Assembly (NCBI GenBank): GCA_017534885.1
Contig: JAFXVR010000063.1
Location: 62,001-126,000 of the forward strand
Origin: Clostridia bacterium
Lineage (GTDB): Bacteria > Bacillota > Clostridia > Christensenellales > Aristaeellaceae
Length of the DNA: 64,000 nt
Reading direction: 5' to 3'
The position numbers and the translations under genes are program-made. The notes beneath the pieces are model-generated. The model worked only from the letters and a program-made list of their open reading frames with translations, did no database searches and had not been told where the DNA came from. This document shows positions 1 to 8,424 of this stretch, piece by piece. Each line of letters opens with the position of its first letter. Position 1 is the stretch's first letter.

Positions 1-2
1 TG

Positions 3-2129
3 ATGCTGTTCCTGGCGGCCTGCCCCTTCGCCGGAGCGGAGGAAGCCCCCGCCCTGCCCGAGGGCTATGAACCCATCGCCGAAAACAGCCGGTTCAACCT
101 GTACCTGAAGCGGGATACCTTGGCTCTGATCGTGGAATCAAAGGAAAGCGGCAGGCTGCTCTATTCCACCGTGCAGAATCCGGACGAGATGAAGGACAAC
201 GCCACCTGGAAGGGCTTCTACCAGAGCGGCCTGGTGATGGAATACCTGGACGGGGTGAAAACCATTCCCCTTCAGGCCGATTTCATCAACACGGCCAGCG
301 AAATCGATCTGACGCTGACCGGGGACGGATACACGGCCAAAGTCACCTATCCCGACATCAGCATCAGCTATGAAGTGACCCTGAAGATGGACGAGCTGGG
401 CTTCAGCGTATCCATCCCCCGCGACAGGATCGTGGAAGGAAACCCGGATGCCTACGCCGTGGCCAGCTTCTATGTGTATCCCTTCATGGGCTACAGCTAT
501 CTGGGCGAGGATACGGGCTACATGATCATCCCGGACGGCCAGGGCGCCCTGATCGAGCTCAAGGACAACGAGGAGCGCTTCTCTTCCCCTTTTGACCGGG
601 CGGTATACGGCACCAACATCGGCGTGGAAGCCAGCGTATACAGCGACTGGAGCATGGACGCGGAACAGGTGCTCCTGCCCGCCTTCGGCATGGTGCATGA
701 GGACGACGGCATGGCGGTGCTGGGTTTCATTGAAAACGGCGACGCCGCGGCCCGGATCATGGCCTATCCCAACGGCGTGCGCATGAAGTTCGACTGGGTG
801 TGCGCCAAGTACCTCTACCGCCTGGTTTACTCCCAGCCCACCGGCCCCAATTCCTCCACCATCTCCATGCGCACCGAGCATGCCCGGGATATCGACATCC
901 AGCAGCAGTTTCTGCTGGAGGACGGGGACAGGGCCAGCTACGCGGGTCTGGCCTGCGCCCTGCGGGAGTACATGACCGAAAAGGGCTATTTTGGCGAAGC
1001 CGACCCCACCACCTTTGATATCGCGGTGGATTTCCTGGGCGCGGAAACGGAAAACTATGTATTGGGCAAACTGAGCGTGCCCATGACGACCTTTTCCCAG
1101 GCCGCGGAGATCCTGGAGGACCTGGCGGAACGCGGCGTCAGCGGCATCAGCGTCACCTGCCGGGGCTGGCAGGAGGGAGGCCTGAGCGGCGCCCTGCCCA
1201 CCGACGCCTATGCCCCCGCGGGCAGCCTGGGCGGGAGCGGCGGCCTGCAGCAGCTGATCGAAAGGGCGGGAAAGCTCGGTGATCGGCTGTCCCTGGAGGC
1301 GGATTTCCTGCATCTGAACATCGAAACCCACCCGCTGCTGTTCTACTCCAGCTTCAAGATGATCACCTCCCAGACCTGGAGCCGCCCCACCTTCGGCAAG
1401 GTGTACGACACCATGTACCTGCTGTCTCCCGCCAAAACGCTGGAGATCGGCCGGAACACGCTGAATCAGCTGGCCCGGCACGGTGTGCCCGGCGTTTCCC
1501 TGATCGGGATCACCTCCCTGATGAGCGATTACTACGAGAGCGATCACTATCAGGACAGCGCCAGGATGATGACCGAGTATGAGACGCTGGTGGAGGAAGC
1601 GGCGGAGCAGCTGGAGGCCTCCCTGAGCCAGGCCAACTGCTACCTGTGGCGGCACGCGGCGGCGCTGAAAAAGATGCCCATCACGGGATCCAATTACAGC
1701 TATGTGAAGCGGGACATTCCCTTCCTGGCGATCGCGGTCAGCGGGAAGATTCCCTTCTACACGGAATACATGAATTTCCAGGCCAATACCCACCGGTATT
1801 TCCTGCACCTGGTGGAGCAGGGAAACCGCCCCACCTTCCTGCTGACGGCGGAGGATCCCATCAAGCTGCAGAACACCAACAGCAACGACATGTATTCTTC
1901 CCGGTATGAACTGTACCAGGAGCTGATCCCGGCATGGTATCAGGAGCTGAAGGCCCTGCACGACCAGCTGGGCGCATCCCAGATTGTGGACCATGTGTCC
2001 GAAGGCGACCTGGTGCGGGTTACCTGGTCCAACGGCGTCAGGGTCTACCTGAATTTCGGGGACAGGGCGGGCAGCATGGACGGCGTTTCCCTGGAAAAGG
2101 GCGAGTATAAGGTGGTGACGGAGCCGTGA
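3..2129 (+). CDS. DUF5696 family extracellular protein (5' end probably outside window)
   Basis: A large protein of the DUF5696 type, often encoded beside CUT1 sugar ABC transporters in Clostridia; its reaction is not known to me. The first residues read like the second half of a signal peptide (hydrophobic, then an AGAEEAP-like cleavage region), so the true start is probably just upstream of the window. The middle and C-terminal parts look like a beta-sandwich followed by a TIM-barrel-like region, which would suit a glycan-binding or glycoside-hydrolase-like role; this is inference. Its stop overlaps the next permease start by 4 bases (GTGA), indicating translational coupling, so it is the first visible gene of the uptake operon. 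Family assignment is from overall sequence character, not a search. Confidence 0.7.
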   Translation: MLFLAACPFAGAEEAPALPEGYEPIAENSRFNLYLKRDTLALIVESKESGRLLYSTVQNPDEMKDNATWKGFYQSGLVMEYLDGVKTIPLQADFINTASEIDLTLTGDGYTAKVTYPDISISYEVTLKMDELGFSVSIPRDRIVEGNPDAYAVASFYVYPFMGYSYLGEDTGYMIIPDGQGALIELKDNEERFSSPFDRAVYGTNIGVEASVYSDWSMDAEQVLLPAFGMVHEDDGMAVLGFIENGDAAARIMAYPNGVRMKFDWVCAKYLYRLVYSQPTGPNSSTISMRTEHARDIDIQQQFLLEDGDRASYAGLACALREYMTEKGYFGEADPTTFDIAVDFLGAETENYVLGKLSVPMTTFSQAAEILEDLAERGVSGISVTCRGWQEGGLSGALPTDAYAPAGSLGGSGGLQQLIERAGKLGDRLSLEADFLHLNIETHPLLFYSSFKMITSQTWSRPTFGKVYDTMYLLSPAKTLEIGRNTLNQLARHGVPGVSLIGITSLMSDYYESDHYQDSARMMTEYETLVEEAAEQLEASLSQANCYLWRHAAALKKMPITGSNYSYVKRDIPFLAIAVSGKIPFYTEYMNFQANTHRYFLHLVEQGNRPTFLLTAEDPIKLQNTNSNDMYSSRYELYQELIPAWYQELKALHDQLGASQIVDHVSEGDLVRVTWSNGVRVYLNFGDRAGSMDGVSLEKGEYKVVTEP

Positions 2130-3073
2130 GCAAGAAAGCGAAAAAGAATCCCCACGACAAGCGGCGCCTCACCCGGCGGACGCTGCGGGAATGGGGCTTC
2201 GGTTATCTGTTCATCCTTCCCTGGATTGTGGGCGTGTGCATCTTCTTCCTCTACGCCATGGTGCAGAGCCTCCGGTTTTCCTTCTCCCGGGTGGAACTGT
2301 CCAACGGCGTCATCCTCCATCCCCTGGAAAACGGGCTGTTTGAGAACTTCGTCAAGGTGTTCACCACCGACGTGAATTTCCCCACCACCCTGGCCAATTT
2401 CGGCGTGGGTCTGGTGCTGCAGCTGCCCGTGATCCTCGCCTTCAGCCTGATCATCGCGCTGCTGCTCAACAGCAAGATCCGCTGCCGCAGCCTGTTCCGG
2501 ATGATCTTCTTCCTGCCCGTGATCATCGCCACCGGCCCGGTGATGAGCCGGCTCACCGCCCAGGGCGTGTCCAGCGTGCCCATGGTGAGCCAGAACGCCC
2601 TGCTGGGCATCCTGAGCGACCTGCCGGAATTCATCTACACCCCCATCAACAACCTGTTTTCTTCTCTGATCATGATCCTGTGGAACTCCGGCATCCAGAT
2701 CCTGATCTTCCTGGCGGGCCTCCAGAAGGTGCCCCGCACCCTGTATGAGGCCGCTAAGATCGACGGCGCCTCCGGCTGGGAATCCTTCTGGAAGATCACG
2801 CTGCCCACGGTGCGGCCGCTGATATTGCTCAACGCCATCTATACGGTCGTCACCCTGGCCACCGGCGGCGCCAATGAGATCATCGAGCTGATCTATAACG
2901 CCACCTACACGGCCACCCAGGGCTACTCCTACGCCATGGCCATGAGCTGGATTTACACCCTGGTGGTATCCGTGATCCTGGTGATCGTGTTCCTGCTGTT
3001 CCGGGAGAAGAGCGATAAGCACGTCAGGTACGAGCAGAAGCGCTCCGCGGTCAAGGCTGCGGCGGGGAGGTGA
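2126..3073 (+). CDS. Sugar ABC transporter permease (LplB/MalF-type, CUT1)
   Basis: Inner-membrane permease of a carbohydrate ABC importer. A basic cytoplasmic N-terminus (about 25 residues) is followed by about six hydrophobic segments. The EAA loop that contacts the ATPase is visible as YEAAKIDGASGWESFWKITL near residue 210. It starts with GTG overlapping the previous stop by 4 bases. The partner permease follows directly. No ATP-binding subunit is encoded in the operon, so a shared MsiK/UgpC-type ATPase encoded elsewhere is likely. The neighbouring GH51 enzyme suggests an arabinose-containing oligosaccharide as substrate (inference). Confidence 0.92.
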   Translation: MSKKAKKNPHDKRRLTRRTLREWGFGYLFILPWIVGVCIFFLYAMVQSLRFSFSRVELSNGVILHPLENGLFENFVKVFTTDVNFPTTLANFGVGLVLQLPVILAFSLIIALLLNSKIRCRSLFRMIFFLPVIIATGPVMSRLTAQGVSSVPMVSQNALLGILSDLPEFIYTPINNLFSSLIMILWNSGIQILIFLAGLQKVPRTLYEAAKIDGASGWESFWKITLPTVRPLILLNAIYTVVTLATGGANEIIELIYNATYTATQGYSYAMAMSWIYTLVVSVILVIVFLLFREKSDKHVRYEQKRSAVKAAAGR

Positions 3074-3078
3074 AGGGC

Positions 3079-4059
3079 ATGAAATTCAACAAGGACGCGG
3101 CGGCGCTGGAAAGGCGCAGGGAAAAGCTCAGACGCGTCATGCTGGGCAGCGCCGAAAAGCGCGGCCTTCTGGGCAGCTCGGTGGTGTATCTGCTGCTGAT
3201 TGTCATCTCCTTCATCTTCCTGTATCCTGTTCTGTACATGATCAGCCGCTCCCTCATGAGCCGGAACGACCTGCTGGATTCCTCCGCCATGTGGATTCCC
3301 AGCTCCATCACCCTGCACAACTACGAGTCCGCCATCCTGACCATGGATTACTGGATGAGCCTGCTCAAGAACCTGTATCTGGCCGCAGTGCCTACCCTGG
3401 CCCAGGTGTTTGTCTGCTCCATGGTGGGGTACGGGTTCGCCCGGTACAATTTCCCCTTCAAAAAGGCGTGGATGGGCATCTTGATCTTAGCCTTCCTGCT
3501 GCCCAGCCAGACTACGGCGCTGCCCAACTACCTGGTTTTCCAGAACCTGCGCATGATCGACGGCACCATCAAACCCTTCCTGATCACGGCTGTCCTCGGC
3601 CAGGGATTCAAAAGCACCCTCTGCATTCTGATTTTCTACAATTTCCACCGCCAGGTGCCTCAATCCCTGATCGAAGCGGCGGAAATCGACGGCGCGGGCC
3701 ACCTGAAGGCTTACTTCCGCATCGCCATCCCCCTGGCCGGCGCGGCCATCGTGGTGGTGACACTGTTTTCCTTCGTGTGGTACTGGAATGAAACCTACCT
3801 GGTGCGCAACTACCTGGGCTACGGCGCCACAAGGGCCACGGGCCTGACCACCCTGATGCTGGAGCTCAACGCCTTTGAGGACAGCTACGCCAACGCCTAC
3901 ACCACCTGGGCGTCCAGCGTTACCTCTTCCGACCGCATCAACGACGCCATCCGCATGGCCGGAACGGTACTGGCGATCGCCCCCCTCATGATCCTGTACT
4001 TCGTTCTCCAGAAGCAGTTTGTGGAGAGCGTGGACAAGGCCGGCATCACCGGCGAATAA
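3079..4059 (+). CDS. Sugar ABC transporter permease (MalG/YtcP-type, CUT1)
   Basis: Second membrane subunit of the importer, 326 residues with about six membrane segments and the EAA motif seen as IEAAEIDGAGHLKAYFRIAI near residue 200. The ATG at 3079 is preferred because GGGAGG lies 8 bases upstream; an in-frame GTG at 3070 overlaps the previous stop and sits inside the ribosome binding site. It pairs with the LplB-type permease and feeds the solute-binding protein gene 57 bases downstream. The ending, VDKAGITGE, is the typical CUT1 permease C-terminus. Confidence 0.92.
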   Translation: MKFNKDAAALERRREKLRRVMLGSAEKRGLLGSSVVYLLLIVISFIFLYPVLYMISRSLMSRNDLLDSSAMWIPSSITLHNYESAILTMDYWMSLLKNLYLAAVPTLAQVFVCSMVGYGFARYNFPFKKAWMGILILAFLLPSQTTALPNYLVFQNLRMIDGTIKPFLITAVLGQGFKSTLCILIFYNFHRQVPQSLIEAAEIDGAGHLKAYFRIAIPLAGAAIVVVTLFSFVWYWNETYLVRNYLGYGATRATGLTTLMLELNAFEDSYANAYTTWASSVTSSDRINDAIRMAGTVLAIAPLMILYFVLQKQFVESVDKAGITGE

Positions 4060-4115
4060 CCCAACGTATCAAAGCCGCTCAGGCTTATGATAAACAAAAC
4101 AAGGAGGAGACCACT

Positions 4116-5540
4116 ATGAAGAAGACCCTGGCGATCCTGCTCACCCTGGCGCTGCTGCTGGGCATGGCTTCTTTCGCTTCCGCGGAAGAATACAATATGC
4201 CCGAGATGAACACCACCGACGAAATCACCCTCACCTTCATGACCTGGGACGACTTTGAAATGACCGAGGCCCTGGCTGCCAAGTTCATGGAGAAGTATCC
4301 CAACATCACCGTGGAAGTGCTGCGCACCACCACCGGCGACATCGCGGGCGAGCTGCTCAACCGCGCCGCCACCAACGACCTGCCCGACGTGTACTTCTGG
4401 CTGGACCTGGAACCCCTGATGGCCGGCAAGTACATGTACGACATTCATGAGTACATCGAGAACGATGAAGAAGCGCAGACCAGCCTGTACGACACCCTCA
4501 AGCGGGTGGGCTATCTGGATGGCAAGCGCTGCTACTTCATGGCCGGCGAATTCCTGCCCGCCACCGTGTACTGCGACGCCAACGTGTTTGAGAAGATGAA
4601 CGTGGAGCTGCCTCCCCAGGACTGGAAATGGGAAGACATGCTGGAGCTGATCGACAAGCTGTCCGATCCCTCCCAGGGCTACTGGGGCTACTTCAACGGC
4701 ATGTACGGCCTGGTCACCGGCGGCCCCATCGCCCTGACCGACAACGCCATCGGCGAATTCGGCTGGAACGGCGAACAGTATGACTTCGCTTCCGGCTGGG
4801 TGGACTCCATCGAAAAGCAGAATGAAAACCTGCGCCTGGGCAAGACCGTGGTGATGGCCTCCGAAGAGTATCAGGCCCTGAACCTGGGCGACGAATGGCC
4901 CGGCCAGACCGGCCACGTGGGCATCGTCACCGACGCCTTCTGGACCCTGAACAACATTTACTCCAAGCCCATCTCCACCGACCGCGGCATCAAGATGGTG
5001 CCCTACAATCCCCCCGTGGGCGCTGACACCGAGAACGCCGGCCAGCTGGCCTTCCTGGACTTCTATTCCATCTCCGCCACCTGCGAGCATCCCCGCGAAG
5101 CTTACGAACTGGCCAAGTTCCTCACCTGGGGCAAGGAAGGCTGGATGGAGCGCATCAAGCTGTTCCCCGTTCTGACCTGGGAATCCACCGGCGAGAAGGC
5201 CTACGACGTGCCCAACTGCCTGCCCATGATCACCGATGAAGAAGTGGTCAAAGCCTATGTGGAACTGATGCCCGACCTGGGCTACTGGAACGACTGGACC
5301 GCTTTCATGGAAGGCATCCAGAACCCCGTCACCTGGGGCAGCCGCTCCATCCCCGGCTTTGCTTCCTTCGTGAACAACTACTATCACGGCTCTGATTACA
5401 ACGGTACGGTGGGCATTGAAGCCGCCATCGCCGCCGGCACCGTGGATCCCTACGATTATACCGACAAGCTGGCCGAGGCCGGACGTCAGTATTACGAGGA
5501 CGCCATGGCCGTGTTCTACGGCGTGTATGGCCAGCCCTGA
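4116..5540 (+). CDS. Extracellular sugar-binding protein (family 1) of the ABC importer
   Basis: Captures the sugar outside the membrane and delivers it to the two upstream permeases. Residues 1-23 form a signal peptide ending ASFASA-EE. There is no lipobox cysteine, unlike most Gram-positive binding proteins, so it appears to be processed by signal peptidase I. The mature part has the two-lobe family 1 layout (LTFMTWDDFE at the start, a KFLTWGKEGWMERIKLFP hinge/C-lobe segment). A strong AAGGAGG lies upstream of the ATG. A hairpin after the stop may stabilise this mRNA or limit readthrough into the GH51 gene. The substrate is inferred from context only. Confidence 0.9.
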   Translation: MKKTLAILLTLALLLGMASFASAEEYNMPEMNTTDEITLTFMTWDDFEMTEALAAKFMEKYPNITVEVLRTTTGDIAGELLNRAATNDLPDVYFWLDLEPLMAGKYMYDIHEYIENDEEAQTSLYDTLKRVGYLDGKRCYFMAGEFLPATVYCDANVFEKMNVELPPQDWKWEDMLELIDKLSDPSQGYWGYFNGMYGLVTGGPIALTDNAIGEFGWNGEQYDFASGWVDSIEKQNENLRLGKTVVMASEEYQALNLGDEWPGQTGHVGIVTDAFWTLNNIYSKPISTDRGIKMVPYNPPVGADTENAGQLAFLDFYSISATCEHPREAYELAKFLTWGKEGWMERIKLFPVLTWESTGEKAYDVPNCLPMITDEEVVKAYVELMPDLGYWNDWTAFMEGIQNPVTWGSRSIPGFASFVNNYYHGSDYNGTVGIEAAIAAGTVDPYDYTDKLAEAGRQYYEDAMAVFYGVYGQP

Positions 5541-5563
5541 CATGTAACCCGGTAACAACCTCC

Positions 5564-5598
5564 GAGGCGCGGTTCTGCCGCGCCTCCATTTATTCTTT
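5564..5598 (+). terminator. Hairpin between binding-protein and GH51 genes
   Basis: A perfect 9-bp stem (GAGGCGCGG/CCGCGCCTC) with a 5-base loop is followed by a T-rich stretch. It may be a partial intrinsic terminator or a processing stabiliser that keeps binding-protein mRNA in excess. Confidence 0.6.
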
Positions 5599-5616
5599 TG
5601 AAACAGGAGCTTCGCC

Positions 5617-7596
5617 ATGCGCAGACTGCTTTTGCTGCCGATCATCCTCCTCCTGATTCCCGGCCTGGCCGCCGCGGAAACGCTGATTTGCGACGCATCC
5701 GCCCCGGTGCATGAAATCAGCCCGACCCTGTACGGCCTCTTCTTTGAGGACATCAACCATGCCGCTGACGGGGGGCTGTACGCGGAGCTGCTGCAGAACC
5801 GCTCCTTTGAATACGAGGATCTGACGAATCCCTCTCCGTACCAGCATCTGACGGGCTGGCAATTCAACACCAGCGCCGCGGGAGAAGGCAGGGCGGCCAT
5901 CCGGACGGACGCGCCGCTGAACGCCAATAACCCCACCTGCGTCCGTGTCCAGGCCAGCGCGGCGGGCTACGCCTTTCAGAACCTGGGATACGGCAGCGCG
6001 GCGTTCCGGGGCGGCATCCCCATCACGGCGGGGGAGCGCTATGATGTGTCCGTCTGGCTGCGCAACGGGGATTACGAAGGAAGCGTCTCTGTTGCCCTGA
6101 CCACCAAGACGGGCGATCCGCTCAGCGATGTGCTGGATTTTGCACCGGGTGAGGTTTGGGAGAAACACGCGGGCGTGCTCACCGCCCATCAGACGGCGGA
6201 GGATGCCTGCCTGACCTTCTTGCTGAACGGCACGGGTGAGCTGGACGTGGACATGGCCTCCCTGATGCCGGTTGACCGCGTCGGCGCGGACTGGCCGGGC
6301 GGGGGCCTGCGCAGGGACCTGGTGGAGGCACTGAAGGAACTGCGGCCCCGGTTTCTGCGCTTCCCCGGCGGCTGCGTGGCGGAGGGCTCCTGGACGTGGG
6401 ACAACCTGTACCGCTGGAAGGACACCGTGGGTCCGGCGGAGAGCAGGAAGGAAAACTGGAACACCTGGGGTTACATGCAGAGCTACGGCATCGGGTTCTA
6501 CGAGTATTTCTGCCTGTGCGAGGAATTGGGGGCCCTGCCCTTGCCGGTGGTGGGCAGCGGCGTGCTGTGCCAGGCCCGTGAGCCCCGGGAAAGCCCCATG
6601 AACGACGAAGAGTTGGCCGCCTGGACCCAGGACATTCTGGACTTGCTGGAATTCGCCCTGGGAGATGCTGATACCGTCTGGGGCGGCCTCCGCTGCCAGA
6701 TGGGCCATGAGGCGCCCTTCGATCTGCGCTTTCTGGCCATCGGCAACGAAAACTGGGCTGATGTGTATTTCACCCGGTACGAAAAAATCCGGAACGCCGT
6801 CAAAGCGGCCTATCCGGATATCACCTGCATCGCGGCCTGCGGGCCTGTGGCGGACGGCAGTCTGTTCAACGCCAGCCGGGCGAAAATCCTGCGCTCCTTT
6901 CCGGAGGACACCGCCGACGAGCATTACTACATGGAGTCAGACTGGTTCCTGCGCAGCACCCACCGTTACGACCATTATCCCCGGAGCACCAAAGTCTTCC
7001 TGGGTGAATACGCCGCTCACGAGCCCGCGTCCGGGGGCCGCCGCCCCAACAGCCTGTACAGCGCCCTGTGCGAGGCGGCATACCTGACCGGCATTGAGCG
7101 AAACAGCGACGTGGTGACCATGTGCTGCTACGCGCCGCTGCTGGCCCGCCTGGGCATGGATCAGTGGACGCCGGATCTGATCTGGTTCAGCGGCATCCGG
7201 GTAGTGCGCACGCCGAATTACTATGTGCAGCAGATGTTTTCCGAATCCCTGGGGGATTACCTCCTCGAAAGCGCCCTGCTGGATGAAAATGGCGCGGCTG
7301 TGAAGGAGGCCAATGAGAAGCTGTACCATGTGGTCTCCCAGACCGCGGAGGGCCAGATCATCGTGAAGCTGGTGAACGTGTCCGGTAAGGAAAAGACGAT
7401 CACCTTTCAATTGGAGGGCGGCGATTTCTCCCGCCGCACGCAGGGCACGATGACCCTGCTGACCGGCTCAAAACAGGATGCCAACAGCCTGACCGCCGAA
7501 AGCGTTTTTCCGGCAAGGACAGCGCTGTCCTTATCCGATGGCAGCGTCCAAATCACCCTGCCCGGCTATGCCGCGGCGGTGATCACGGTTCCGTAA
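5617..7596 (+). CDS. Secreted alpha-L-arabinofuranosidase, GH51
   Basis: Removes terminal arabinofuranosyl residues from arabinan or arabinoxylan. Residues 1-20 are a signal peptide. The start ISPTLYGLFFEDINHAADGG is diagnostic of GH51. A CBM4-like beta-sandwich seems to lie at about residues 95-210, followed by the catalytic barrel. The acid/base is Glu378 in GNENW and the nucleophile is Glu464 in LGEY; both retain the family context. A C-terminal beta domain completes the 659 residues. AGGAG lies 8 bases before the ATG. Most GH51 enzymes are intracellular, so the export signal is notable and fits liberation of arabinose outside the cell for the adjacent importer. Confidence 0.93.
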   Translation: MRRLLLLPIILLLIPGLAAAETLICDASAPVHEISPTLYGLFFEDINHAADGGLYAELLQNRSFEYEDLTNPSPYQHLTGWQFNTSAAGEGRAAIRTDAPLNANNPTCVRVQASAAGYAFQNLGYGSAAFRGGIPITAGERYDVSVWLRNGDYEGSVSVALTTKTGDPLSDVLDFAPGEVWEKHAGVLTAHQTAEDACLTFLLNGTGELDVDMASLMPVDRVGADWPGGGLRRDLVEALKELRPRFLRFPGGCVAEGSWTWDNLYRWKDTVGPAESRKENWNTWGYMQSYGIGFYEYFCLCEELGALPLPVVGSGVLCQAREPRESPMNDEELAAWTQDILDLLEFALGDADTVWGGLRCQMGHEAPFDLRFLAIGNENWADVYFTRYEKIRNAVKAAYPDITCIAACGPVADGSLFNASRAKILRSFPEDTADEHYYMESDWFLRSTHRYDHYPRSTKVFLGEYAAHEPASGGRRPNSLYSALCEAAYLTGIERNSDVVTMCCYAPLLARLGMDQWTPDLIWFSGIRVVRTPNYYVQQMFSESLGDYLLESALLDENGAAVKEANEKLYHVVSQTAEGQIIVKLVNVSGKEKTITFQLEGGDFSRRTQGTMTLLTGSKQDANSLTAESVFPARTALSLSDGSVQITLPGYAAAVITVP

Positions 7597-7719
7597 GGCG
7601 TGTCCGGGAAAACCGGAAGCGCTGAAAACCCTGGGCCTCCTGGCCTGGATATAGTGCGAATGCCATCCACCGGACGCTTTCAGGGCGCTCGATGTTCAGA
7701 GTATTCGGACACACTGCCA
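7597..7719. other. Intergenic palindrome-rich segment after GH51
   Basis: A 123-bp gap piece with no gene. GTGTCCG at 7600-7606 and CGGACAC at 7706-7712 form the outer ends of an imperfect fold, with GC-rich partly complementary sequence inside. It could be the 3' stem of the GH51 transcript or a degenerate single-copy repetitive palindrome. No second copy was seen in the window. Confidence 0.4.
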
Positions 7720-7725
7720 ATGGTT

Positions 7726-7845
7726 GATTCGGATGTCAAAAGGGCGCTTTCCTGAACCAAGCCACGACTGGTTGTGGAAGACAGCGGAAATCACCACAAC
7801 CAGTCGTGGCTCTAAGGTTGGAAGCGCCCTTTTGTCACCCTCAAC
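7726..7845 (+). mobile_element. 120-bp MITE-like hairpin element, copy 1
   Basis: The element runs from GATTCGGATGTCAAAAGG to CTTTTGTCACCCTCAAC and is exactly 120 bp. It folds as a long hairpin: outer arms around GTCAAAAGGGCGCTT and an inner perfect 17-bp stem GCCACGACTGGTTGTGG around a 16-base loop. It is flanked by direct repeats ATGGTT (7720-7725 and 7846-7851), as expected of target-site duplication. It encodes nothing, so it would be non-autonomous. This copy differs from copies 2 and 3 at several positions and is probably the older insertion. Confidence 0.85.
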
Positions 7846-7894
7846 ATGGTTGTGACGCCGTGGACCGTGCCGCTACGGAGAATCGCTGAGGCAA

Positions 7895-7966
7895 CTAACC
7901 TTCAACCTCCAACTTTCAACCTTCAACCTTCAGCACGTCAACCTTCGCTAACAGCTAACAGCTCAC
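7895..7966. repeat. 7-bp-unit tandem repeats (TTCAACC and GCTAACA types)
   Basis: Several imperfect units of TTCAACC/CAACCTC are followed by two GCTAACA units running into the end of luxS. The same two motif types recur in other gaps of this window. Confidence 0.7.
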
Positions 7967-8424
7967 TCCTGATACTCAAACCTTCCCCCGCCATTATCCA
8001 GCACCCGCACATACGCCTCCGCCTCCCGTTTCGCGCCGGGAAGGTCGTGGCCGCGGTAGTTGCCGCACTCCTGGCGGCGGGCGCCGGGGATGGAGCCCTC
8101 AAAGGCGGCGGCGAAGGCAAAGGCCTCGCGAACGAGAGCGAGGGCGTCATCGCGGGAGACGCTGTCCCGGAGGATCAGGTAAAAGCCGGTGCGGCAGCCC
8201 ATGGGGCCGAAGTAGATGACCTCGTCGGCCCTCGCGGAGGAGCGCAGGCAGGTGGCGATCAGGTGCTCCAGGGTGTGCAGGGCGCCGATGCCCAGGTAGT
8301 CGCCCTGGTTGGGGCGCTTCAGGCGCAGGTCGTAGGTCACGCAGTCACCGTCCACCCGGGAGATGTACAGCCCGGGCACGAGGGTATCGTGGTTCACGCG
8401 GAAGGACGCGATTTTCTGCAGCAT
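7963..8424 (-). CDS. luxS: S-ribosylhomocysteine lyase LuxS
   Basis: Cleaves S-ribosylhomocysteine to homocysteine and DPD, the autoinducer-2 precursor, within the activated methyl cycle. The 153 residues match the family length. The metal site is visible as HTLEH (two His ligands and the catalytic Glu) and the Cys in ECGNYRGHDL, with the conserved GPMGCRTGFY between them. The start is the ATG at 8424 with AAAGGAG 8-9 bases upstream; longer readings are out of character. The upstream MATE gene on the same strand overlaps it by 80 bases in another frame, suggesting co-transcription. The C-terminal codons run into tandem repeat sequence. Confidence 0.96.
   Translation of the reverse strand: MLQKIASFRVNHDTLVPGLYISRVDGDCVTYDLRLKRPNQGDYLGIGALHTLEHLIATCLRSSARADEVIYFGPMGCRTGFYLILRDSVSRDDALALVREAFAFAAAFEGSIPGARRQECGNYRGHDLPGAKREAEAYVRVLDNGGGRFEYQE

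Noticed and set aside
3897..5936. Long minus-strand frame opposite the binding-protein gene
   Set aside because: Antisense shadow spanning an intergenic hairpin and two plus-strand genes.
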